Positions 1-5,613 of a stretch of 5,613 bases of DNA are shown piece after piece. The position numbers and the translations under genes are program-made. Below the pieces are notes generated by a model. That model saw only the letters and a list, made by a program, of their open reading frames with translations. It made no database searches and was not told the DNA's origin. The stretch covers positions 1 through 5,613 of the forward strand of contig DMYZ01000143.1 of the NCBI GenBank assembly GCA_003483565.1. The letters run 5' to 3'. Origin of the DNA: Prevotella sp. (GTDB lineage: Bacteria; Bacteroidota; Bacteroidia; Bacteroidales; Bacteroidaceae). Each line of letters opens with the position of its first letter. Position 1 is the first letter of the stretch.

Positions 1-160
1 AATTAATATTACAAAATAGCAAGCGCCTTGATTATTATTCAAAAAATATCAAATACAACGCACTCACAATTCAAGGTATTTAACACATCCTGTTAACACC
101 CATATAGAATATTTATTATTATAAATTAAAGTTTAAAAGGAACAAAATCATTTTAATATT
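1..160. other. AT-rich intergenic region beyond the terminator
   Basis: No coding sequence can be supported here. A small imperfect inverted repeat, TTAACA (80-85) with TGTTAA (91-96) and an outer GGT/ACC (75-77, 98-100), is the only structure noticed. No correctly spaced Bacteroides-type promoter for a further minus-strand gene was seen before the window edge. Confidence 0.6.
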
Positions 161-198
161 AAAAACAAAAAAGGCTCCTTGCATTGCAAAGAGCCTTT
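161..198 (-). terminator. Intrinsic terminator after the SusD-like gene
   Basis: Arms 191-198 and 170-177 pair as AAAGGCTC with GAGCCTTT (8 bp). After one mismatch (178/190), a further TTGC/GCAA stem (179-182 with 186-189) closes on a 3-nt loop. Reading the minus strand, the stem runs into TTTGTTTTT (169-161). It begins 22 bp beyond the SusD-like stop. The plus-strand side has only a broken T-run, so it should work mainly on the minus strand. It marks the end of a two-gene operon. Confidence 0.9.
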
Positions 199-220
199 AA
201 TATAATTATAAAATTTATTT

Positions 221-1834
221 TTATTCTGACCAAGGAGTATAAACATTAGACGGATCCGGATTATTCCAGCCAGCCAAAGCCGGATTATTCTCAGCTTCAG
301 TACGATAAATACAGAAGTTCATCCAAGCAGGACGGCCATTTGTATTAAAGCAACTGGTAGCGTAAAAATTAGTTCCCGGGTAACCACGGGTTACAGAGTA
401 ATTCAAACGCTTAATATCATAAAACGTCCGACCTTCTCCCCAGAGTTCTACACGCTTTTGGAATATGATCTCATCTATGATACCATCCTGAGTTGTTGCC
501 TTACAAGTATAATGAGGATCACGATAGGTTTTCATAAAAGACTCCAAGAGGCTCTTTCCTTTAGCAGCATCTAAATGAGCAGCAGCTTCTGCCTCAATGA
601 AATACATTTCCTCTACGCGCATAACAGGGTATGCGCTAGCTGCACCTTTCGTATAGTCTTCATAATTGCCTTCATTCGGACGGAATTTTAAAGATCCATA
701 ATCAACAATTGCACCTTTAAAAACAGTGGAATCTATATATGAATTTCTACCATACAAGGCCGTACCCTGAGGAGCAACCCATTCTAGCTTCCGCCAGTCT
801 GTATTATTGATTCTATCATACATACTCTTGTCAATCATAGTCTGAGGACCAGCAGAATTATAACCAAATTCAGTTTCATTACATGCGAAAGAAGTCCAGT
901 TTACAATACCTGTCTTTACGGTTGCATCCTCTGAAGTCTGTTGGGAACCCCACATCCAACTATCTAATTGGTTGAAGCCCTTCTTTGTATCAAGACAAGC
1001 TGCAGAATCCATTGGAGCTACATCACTTGCATCAATAGCCTTACGGGCAGCTGCCTCAGCATTAACATAGTCTTCATTCCAAAGATAGACACGAGCCTCA
1101 AGACCATAAACAGAAGACAGATGAGGAAGAATCTTATCAGACTCCTGAAGATATGGAATATACTTTTCAGCTTTCTTCAAATCAGAAAGAATAAAAGCAA
1201 CCATTTTCGCTTTACTGACACGAGGATTGTTCCGAGAGCCAGCCTCAGTAGTCGTATCTGTCACAATAGGAACAGTAAGTCCTTCTACATTATGCCCATC
1301 AGAATTGGTGCTTGATATTTTGTCATTTGACAAAAATTCATACATAGGTGCCATATCAGAATAGATAAGAGCACGGAAAGCATAACCTGCGCCCAAACAA
1401 CCCAGCTGCTCCTGAGAAGCATTCGTAGTATCTACAGACTCTATCAAAGTATTTGTCTTTGCAATAAATGCATAGTAATACTTCCAGACATAACGGGAAA
1501 AAGCATTATTCGAACCAAGCAACTTATCACAAAGCCAATAATTATACCATTCATAATCACTATTCACATTAGGCAGATCGCCTGTTTCTGCATCACGAAT
1601 CCTCATAATGCTGCTATAGCCATATTCATAATGATTTCCATTATCGGTACCTTCTGCATTAAAATAAGAAGAGACCCCATAAAGGAGAGCTTTTACAGAA
1701 GAAGCAGACGATGACGCTTGCTTTTCCGTAGCATACTCTGTAGGCTCATTTTCATCAATACAACTGGTAAATGTAGTTATCGACACTGTTACCAGCGCTA
1801 AACCCAATATCGATTTATATATTAAACCTTTCAT
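221..1834 (-). CDS. SusD/RagB-family surface nutrient-binding lipoprotein
   Basis: Predicted surface-exposed lipoprotein that captures ligand and closes over the SusC-like barrel encoded just upstream. At 537 residues it has the usual SusD length. A lipoprotein signal peptide ends in a lipobox (FTSC, Cys25 lipidated). Cys25 is followed by acidic residues (D27, E28, E30), which fits the known acidic surface-export signal of Bacteroidota lipoproteins. Family hallmarks seen: the N-terminal helical half with GYAFRALIYSDMAPMYE (149-165), GLTVPIV (185-191), ILSDLKKAEKYIP (215-227) and GLEARVYLWNEDYVNAEAAARKAID (244-268, TPR-like); and the C-terminal RagB/SusD domain with YPVMRVEEMYFIEAEAAA (402-419) and IIFQKRVELWGEGRTFYDIKRL (456-477). 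These match the SusD-like N-terminal and RagB/SusD families. The mature part has seven cysteines besides Cys25, which is odd beside a partner with one. It starts 23 bp after the SusC stop, with no clear Shine-Dalgarno, and is surely cotranscribed. The ligand cannot be inferred. Confidence 0.96.
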   Translation of the reverse strand: MKGLIYKSILGLALVTVSITTFTSCIDENEPTEYATEKQASSSASSVKALLYGVSSYFNAEGTDNGNHYEYGYSSIMRIRDAETGDLPNVNSDYEWYNYWLCDKLLGSNNAFSRYVWKYYYAFIAKTNTLIESVDTTNASQEQLGCLGAGYAFRALIYSDMAPMYEFLSNDKISSTNSDGHNVEGLTVPIVTDTTTEAGSRNNPRVSKAKMVAFILSDLKKAEKYIPYLQESDKILPHLSSVYGLEARVYLWNEDYVNAEAAARKAIDASDVAPMDSAACLDTKKGFNQLDSWMWGSQQTSEDATVKTGIVNWTSFACNETEFGYNSAGPQTMIDKSMYDRINNTDWRKLEWVAPQGTALYGRNSYIDSTVFKGAIVDYGSLKFRPNEGNYEDYTKGAASAYPVMRVEEMYFIEAEAAAHLDAAKGKSLLESFMKTYRDPHYTCKATTQDGIIDEIIFQKRVELWGEGRTFYDIKRLNYSVTRGYPGTNFYATSCFNTNGRPAWMNFCIYRTEAENNPALAGWNNPDPSNVYTPWSE

Positions 1835-1857
1835 ATCTATTTTTCTAAAGATTAAAA

Positions 1858-4800
1858 TTAGAATGTAACAGTCAGACCACCTGAAATAGTTCTGATACCA
1901 GGTGCAAAAGAAGAATTACCCTCTCCTGCAGAGTATGTAGTATATTGATGGTCATCCCCATATACAGCCTGACGTGGATCTAAACCTTTACGGTGAGACC
2001 AAACCCAAACATTATCAGCAGTAACATAAAAGCGAAGAGTTCCCAATCCTATTCTGCTTACCCATTGTTTAGGGAAAGTATAACCTAGGGTTATATTCTG
2101 GAGACTCAGATAAGAGGCATTTGTCAGCCAACGGTCAGATTCAGCAGAAGCATCATCATCATTAAACATAATACGAGGTATGTTAGTATTTGTATTCTCC
2201 GGTGTCCAAGCATTATATAGATCTGTAGAGAATGCTTCACCTCTTGTCGCACTCATAAGAGATTGATAATCTGAGTCATAAATTTTTCCACCAATCTGAT
2301 AAGCGAAAGATACTGAAAAATCAAGACCCTTCCAAGCCAAGCTTGAACCAAATCCACCATAAATCTCAGGCATTGCTGATCCACATAGATGATAAGTTGC
2401 TTCACTGGCTGCAGTCGTCGTAGTCGTAGTTTGATTACCCTTATCATCAGTTGTAGTCTTATAATAAAGGGCAGCACCTGTCTTTGGATCAACGCCTGCA
2501 TATTGTGGCAAATACCAAGTAAATACAGATTTACCTTGTCCTAAGAAGAAATTCTTATCAGAATATCCTTGTACACCATCAACAGTAATTGTCTTTTTTG
2601 AATCTGGCAGGTAACTCAGATAGTTATGAACATAAGTAAAATTGGCGTTTGCTGACCATGTCAAATCCTTAGTCTGGATAATACTTCCATTGATGTCAGC
2701 CTCAAAACCATTGTTCATCATATCACCAATATTGTCGTAATAGCTAGTATAACCATAAGACAGAGGATAGGTAAATTCATAAAGCATATTAGCAGTCTTT
2801 CTGCTGAAACCATCCAAAGTAACATTCAAACGTCCTTTGAACAGGGAACTCTCAATACCGAAGTTTAATTCTTTATTAGTTTCCCAAGAAATACCAGAAT
2901 TACCCTTTACTGGACGAACCACAAGGCCTGCATTGCCATCTGAATTTACTATATCATAAACATTAGAATATAAATCGTATCCGATGACATCATTTCCAAT
3001 ATTGTCATTACCTGTTTGGCCGTAAGATAATTTAGCACGCAGCTCATCAACCCAATCAACCTTGAACCATTTTTCCTTAGAGATGACCCAACTTGTACCA
3101 GCTGACCAGAAATCACCCCAGCGCTTATCCTTTGCAAAACGTGAAGAAGCCTGGCGGACTAAAGAAAATTCTCCATGATATTTGTTGTCATAGTCATAGA
3201 GTGCACGGAAAAAATAACCTTCATTATTATAATTACGCTGATAAGAATTTGTCGAACCTACATTAATAGCTCCTGCCAACTCATCATTACTAGGACTATA
3301 CTGGTTATTTTTATCTCCTTCCAAATAAGCATAATTCCTATTATAATAGTCATGACCAAGAACAGCAGAAATTGTATTTTTCCCATAAGATTGACTCCAG
3401 TTTAATAACTGCTGCAGATCATAAGTGAAATAGCGATAACTGTATTTATATACAATACCATTAGAAGCCGTATACTGACCATAAAAAGGATTCGTCGTAT
3501 TAGTCTGACGATCTTCGTCTACATTAGCATTATTGGTTGAAGTAAATTTAAATCCATAAGGAAGAGTAACATCTGCTGACAAAGTAGTATTAAACATATT
3601 TCCTACGACTTTGTTTTCATTCAGTTGTAAATCAGACAATGGATTTGACTGAGGCAGGAAAGGACGGTTAAGACCATTGATCTTTCCTTCACCATAATCA
3701 TAATAGTTAATACCACTATTTTTGTCAAACATTATATTTCCATTTCCATCACGGATATAAAGAGGATAAATTGGTCCCATTTTAGTCAAAGCAAAAACAT
3801 TGCCGGAATTAGAAGAACTTCCTTCATCCTGCCCCGTATTATTCTGAGTATAATGTGAGAAATTGGCATTACCAGACATCTTCAACCAATCTTTCACCTT
3901 ATAATCAGCCTTAACACGACCGGAATAACGCTCATAATTAGAACTTGTAGTAATACCGTCATAGTTCAAATAATTGAAAGAGGTATAAAAAGATCCACGG
4001 TCGGTAGCACCAGAACCAGATACAGTATATTCCTGACGAAGACTATGCTTAAAGGTAGCATCAGACCAGTTATCAGGAGTCAATGTATACTGGTTACCTT
4101 TATAAGTATAAACACTACCTAATTTAGCATTCGGATTCAACTTGCCATCAGAACCTATCATAGATTCTCCGCTTGGTATAGTATATACATTATATCCCAA
4201 ACCATACGAAGTACTATTAATTAAATTCTTATTAGCCCATGTAGCAGCAGCATCACTGCTCAAGCCATTATTCATGGCATAACTCTTCAAAGAAGAATAC
4301 CACATTTCATAATACTTAGCTGGACTTTCAACCATATTATAGTTAGGTACTGCACGTGAATTCGATCCCCACTTGGCATCCACTGTAATCGTACCCGTAC
4401 CGCTTTTACCCTTCTTTGTAGTAATCAATATGACACCATTTGAGCCACGGGCACCATAAAGAGCAGTAGAAGCAGCATCCTTCAATACGGTCATAGACTC
4501 AATATCAGATGGAGTAATTGTATTGATATCACCATCATATGCGACACCATCCAACACAATCAATGGATTATTACCTGCATTTACAGAACTAATACCACGA
4601 ATACGCACTGAAGATGTACTTCCAGGCTGACCGGACACGGTGTTAATCTGCACACCAGCCACTTGTCCTTTTAAAGCATCAACAGCATTGGTAACCTGAA
4701 CTTTGCCTATTTCGTCAGCACCGATGACTTTGGCAGATCCCGTAAAAGCAGAACGCTTTTCTGTACCATAAGCGACAACCATAACTTCATCCAAAGTCTT

Positions 4801-5091
4801 ATTATCTGGACTTAGAACGACTTTAAGATCTTTACCCTTAACTGTTATGATTTTGGGAACCATACCAATATAGGAGATTTCCAATTTTGAATTAGCAGGA
4901 GCTGACAAAGAAAAATTACCATCAACATCGGTAACAGTTCCCATTTTGGTACCTTCAACTTTGACAGATGCACCAATAATAGGCTGACCGTCTTCTGAAG
5001 AGGTAACAGTTCCACTAATCTGAGTTTGAGCCAGAGCCATTCCTAAAGATAAGAACAGACCGACTAATAACATCATTAGTCTTTTTTCCAT
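1858..5091 (-). CDS. SusC/RagA-family TonB-dependent outer-membrane transporter
   Basis: Predicted outer-membrane barrel that imports a bound nutrient (glycan or peptide, not identifiable here) into the periplasm using TonB energy, in complex with the SusD-like protein encoded next. The 1077 residues are a normal length for SusC. Seen in order: a signal peptide at residues 1-21 (K3/R4, a hydrophobic core, cleavage after A19-L20-A21); a carboxypeptidase-regulatory-like beta-sandwich at about 24-95 (ISGTVTSSEDGQPIIGASV, then VTDVDGNF); a TonB-box-like LDEVMVVAYGT at 100-110; a plug domain at about 111-228 with the SusC signature (VRIRG, NNPLIVLDGV, DIESMTVLKDAASTALYGARGSNGVILITTKKG); and a barrel ending in GGLTVTF with a C-terminal Phe, as outer-membrane barrels do. 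No STN domain precedes the sandwich, so anti-sigma signalling is unlikely. The start is fixed by an in-frame TAA at 5104-5106 and a GAGAGGA ribosome site. The family call is secure; the substrate is unknown. Confidence 0.97.
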   Translation of the reverse strand: MEKRLMMLLVGLFLSLGMALAQTQISGTVTSSEDGQPIIGASVKVEGTKMGTVTDVDGNFSLSAPANSKLEISYIGMVPKIITVKGKDLKVVLSPDNKTLDEVMVVAYGTEKRSAFTGSAKVIGADEIGKVQVTNAVDALKGQVAGVQINTVSGQPGSTSSVRIRGISSVNAGNNPLIVLDGVAYDGDINTITPSDIESMTVLKDAASTALYGARGSNGVILITTKKGKSGTGTITVDAKWGSNSRAVPNYNMVESPAKYYEMWYSSLKSYAMNNGLSSDAAATWANKNLINSTSYGLGYNVYTIPSGESMIGSDGKLNPNAKLGSVYTYKGNQYTLTPDNWSDATFKHSLRQEYTVSGSGATDRGSFYTSFNYLNYDGITTSSNYERYSGRVKADYKVKDWLKMSGNANFSHYTQNNTGQDEGSSSNSGNVFALTKMGPIYPLYIRDGNGNIMFDKNSGINYYDYGEGKINGLNRPFLPQSNPLSDLQLNENKVVGNMFNTTLSADVTLPYGFKFTSTNNANVDEDRQTNTTNPFYGQYTASNGIVYKYSYRYFTYDLQQLLNWSQSYGKNTISAVLGHDYYNRNYAYLEGDKNNQYSPSNDELAGAINVGSTNSYQRNYNNEGYFFRALYDYDNKYHGEFSLVRQASSRFAKDKRWGDFWSAGTSWVISKEKWFKVDWVDELRAKLSYGQTGNDNIGNDVIGYDLYSNVYDIVNSDGNAGLVVRPVKGNSGISWETNKELNFGIESSLFKGRLNVTLDGFSRKTANMLYEFTYPLSYGYTSYYDNIGDMMNNGFEADINGSIIQTKDLTWSANANFTYVHNYLSYLPDSKKTITVDGVQGYSDKNFFLGQGKSVFTWYLPQYAGVDPKTGAALYYKTTTDDKGNQTTTTTTAASEATYHLCGSAMPEIYGGFGSSLAWKGLDFSVSFAYQIGGKIYDSDYQSLMSATRGEAFSTDLYNAWTPENTNTNIPRIMFNDDDASAESDRWLTNASYLSLQNITLGYTFPKQWVSRIGLGTLRFYVTADNVWVWSHRKGLDPRQAVYGDDHQYTTYSAGEGNSSFAPGIRTISGGLTVTF

Positions 5092-5095
5092 AAAA

Positions 5096-5102
5096 TCCTC
5101 TC
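5096..5102 (-). promoter_or_regulatory. Shine-Dalgarno-like site of the SusC-like gene
   Basis: GAGAGGA ends 4 bases before the ATG at 5091. Bacteroidota genes often lack a Shine-Dalgarno, so this purine match is relatively strong for the group. It supports the chosen start over the internal Met6 and Met7, and an in-frame TAA at 5104-5106 rules out a longer protein. Confidence 0.6.
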
Positions 5103-5160
5103 GTTAAAATTAAAATTATAAATGTTACTTATTTCTCTCTCTTTATCAAGAAACAACTAT

Positions 5161-5192
5161 AAAAGAAAAATGCTATGTTATCCAATTAGCAT
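5161..5192 (-). promoter_or_regulatory. Leader hairpin followed by U-run (possible attenuator)
   Basis: On the minus strand, ATGCTA (5192-5187) and TAGCAT (5175-5170) form a 6-bp stem with an 11-nt loop. UUUUCUUUU (5169-5161) follows directly, giving the layout of an intrinsic terminator. The stem is short with only two G-C pairs, so termination would be weak. An upstream AAGAAAAAU (5209-5201) is exactly complementary to AUUUUUCUU (5171-5163), which covers the U-run, so a competing fold is possible. This is a candidate only. Confidence 0.3.
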
Positions 5193-5237
5193 ATCAATCT
5201 ATTTTTCTTCTCGCTATGTTCCTTATATAATATATTG

Positions 5238-5261
5238 TTACACAAACTTAACCTTGTGTAA
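5238..5261. repeat. Inverted repeat at the transcript 5' end (TTACACAA-N8-TTGTGTAA)
   Basis: Arms 5238-5245 and 5254-5261 are perfect 8-bp inverted complements around an 8-nt spacer. The repeat starts one base inside the predicted start site near 5262. It could be an operator for a dimeric repressor, or a 5'-terminal RNA stem-loop that shields the mRNA from decay. The symmetry is seen directly; the role is inferred. Confidence 0.6.
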
Positions 5262-5265
5262 AGTG

Positions 5266-5297
5266 CAAAATTAGTGTAACTTTATGAATGGAACAAA
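5266..5297 (-). promoter_or_regulatory. Bacteroides-type promoter of the susCD-like operon
   Basis: Reading the minus strand, TTTG (5297-5294) is followed by exactly 20 bp and then TAATTTTG (5273-5266). This matches the known Bacteroides housekeeping consensus (TTTG, 19-21 bp, TAnnTTTG; centred at -33 and -7) with no mismatch. The two element centres are 26 bp apart, as the consensus predicts, placing transcription start near 5262. The -33 TTTG is the end of a T8 run (5302-5295), which may act as an upstream A/T tract. It is the only match with both elements correctly spaced that I found upstream of the operon. The start site is inferred. Confidence 0.82.
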
Positions 5298-5319
5298 AAA
5301 AATTATTAAAATTCCCTTT

Positions 5320-5370
5320 CTTTTAAAATTCATTAACCTTTTAAAGGCAATTACGACTTTTAAATCGTAA
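5320..5370. repeat. Upstream repeat cluster: CTTTTAAA x3 and a TTACGA/TCGTAA palindrome
   Basis: CTTTTAAA occurs at 5320-5327, 5338-5345 and 5357-5364, that is at 18- and 19-bp steps, and a further TTAAA lies at 5306-5310. The middle copy sits in an 11-bp palindrome, CCTTTTAAAGG (5337-5347). The last is the spacer of an inverted repeat, TTACGA (5351-5356) with TCGTAA (5365-5370). The cluster begins 23 bp upstream of the -33 element, a typical place for activator sites. SusCD operons are usually controlled by a SusR-like or hybrid two-component regulator, none of which is encoded here. AT-rich sequence makes some of this possible by chance. Confidence 0.4.
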
Positions 5371-5423
5371 GATAACTACATGAAAAAATGAAATACTAAC
5401 AACAAAAGTATAAATATTGATAT

Positions 5424-5474
5424 AATTTACATTTAATCAACACCACTACTAAAATGGAATTTAACATTTAATCA
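5424..5474. repeat. Direct repeat ACATTTAATCA, two copies
   Basis: ACATTTAATCA is exact at 5429-5439 and 5464-5474, 35 bp apart. With one inserted base the match extends leftward (AATTTA before each), to 16 and 17 bases. It lies about 130-180 bp upstream of the -33 element. It could be a pair of regulator sites or a chance match in AT-rich DNA. Confidence 0.3.
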
Positions 5475-5544
5475 TTTACGATAATCTAATGAATATTATA
5501 AATTCTAAATTCAAATAAAAATAAGAAATAAAATTCTTACCCTT

Positions 5545-5568
5545 TATAATAAGTGATGCATTATTATA
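5545..5568. repeat. Inverted repeat TATAATAA-N8-TTATTATA
   Basis: Perfect 8-bp arms (5545-5552 and 5561-5568) surround an 8-nt spacer. The arms are entirely A/T, so a chance origin is quite possible. It could belong to the control region or to the end of an unseen upstream gene. There is no adjoining long T-run on either strand that would make it a clear terminator. Confidence 0.3.
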
Positions 5569-5613
5569 TCGTTACATAGAATAGCATATTTGCATTATAT
5601 GCCAACATCAGTC

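Larger units (their letters stand above)
5092..5262 (-). other. Long 5' leader of the susCD-like mRNA
   Basis: If transcription starts near 5262 as the promoter predicts, the transcript carries about 170 untranslated nucleotides before the SusC-like ATG. The leader holds an 8-bp-arm inverted repeat at its 5' end, a hairpin followed by a U-rich run in the middle, a GA-rich stretch (GAGAGAGAAA, minus strand, around 5132-5143), and the ribosome site at the end. I do not recognise a named riboswitch class in it. Post-transcriptional control of SusC-type genes through leaders and small RNAs is known in Bacteroides, but nothing here proves it. Confidence 0.6.
5263..5613. other. AT-rich non-coding region upstream of the operon
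   Basis: No open reading frame of useful length was found on either strand. It holds the promoter and the repeats listed separately. On the minus strand one frame from the right edge reads T-D-V-G-I-stop, which is too short to call as the end of an upstream gene. No plus-strand TAnnTTTG promoter for a divergent gene was found; the nearest is CATATTTG at 5585-5592, with one mismatch and no -33 partner identified. Confidence 0.7.

Noticed and set aside
80..96. TTAACA/TGTTAA hairpin as a second terminator
   Set aside because: The stem is short and A/T-rich and no T-run follows on either strand.
968..1315. Plus-strand open frame of about 115 codons inside the SusD-like gene
   Set aside because: It lies wholly antisense to a clearly conserved coding sequence, has no recognisable domain and no promoter; the same holds for 3175-3405 (plus) and the out-of-frame minus-strand frames at 2253-2501 and 2949-3137.
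5021..5028. Promoter for an antisense RNA against the SusC start (TGAGTTTG, plus strand), as known for some SusC loci
   Set aside because: It has one mismatch in the -7 element and no -33 partner at the right distance.
5178..5192. Tiny leader open frame M-L-I-G-stop on the minus strand
   Set aside because: It has four codons, no good ribosome site and no runs of a regulatory amino acid; a match this short is expected by chance.
5243..5250. Second TAnnTTTG match (TAAGTTTG, minus strand)
   Set aside because: It has no TTTG at 19-21 bp upstream and lies inside the inverted repeat downstream of the better promoter.
5403..5410. Third TAnnTTTG match (TACTTTTG, minus strand)
   Set aside because: No correctly spaced -33 TTTG; the octamer alone is expected by chance in AT-rich DNA.
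5092..5613. Phase-variable invertible promoter, as known for some Bacteroides surface loci
   Set aside because: I found no pair of long inverted repeats flanking the promoter; the repeats seen are short local palindromes.

Overview
The window looks like a Bacteroidota genome segment, most likely Bacteroides, Phocaeicola or Prevotella. It carries a SusC/RagA-type TonB-dependent outer-membrane transporter and its SusD/RagB partner lipoprotein. The only convincing promoter is of the Bacteroides type (TTTG, 20 bp, TAnnTTTG). DNA is AT-rich, especially between genes. Genus and species cannot be fixed from this sequence alone.

Layout, all on the minus strand and read right to left. The right end (about 5263-5613) is AT-rich and non-coding, with inverted and direct repeats upstream of the promoter. 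The predicted start of transcription is near 5262 and is followed by a leader of about 170 nt with potential secondary structure. The SusC-like gene (5091 to 1858) follows, then a 23-bp gap, then the SusD-like gene (1834 to 221). A strong intrinsic terminator (198 to about 161) ends the unit 22 bp after the SusD stop. The left end (1-160) has no gene that I can support.

The two proteins are expected to form a 'pedal-bin' import complex. The SusC-like barrel spans the outer membrane and draws energy from TonB-ExbBD. The SusD-like lipoprotein sits on the cell surface as a lid that captures ligand. No glycoside hydrolase, peptidase, surface glycan-binding protein or regulator lies in the window, so the substrate cannot be named. 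The promoter and terminator together make this look like a self-contained two-gene operon.

The genes themselves are ordinary members of well-known families. The less explained part is the control region: a near-perfect promoter, an 8-bp-arm inverted repeat at the start of the transcript, a periodic CTTTTAAA series with a TTACGA/TCGTAA palindrome just upstream, and a leader with a hairpin followed by a U-rich run. I did not find convincing evidence of a wholly new system.
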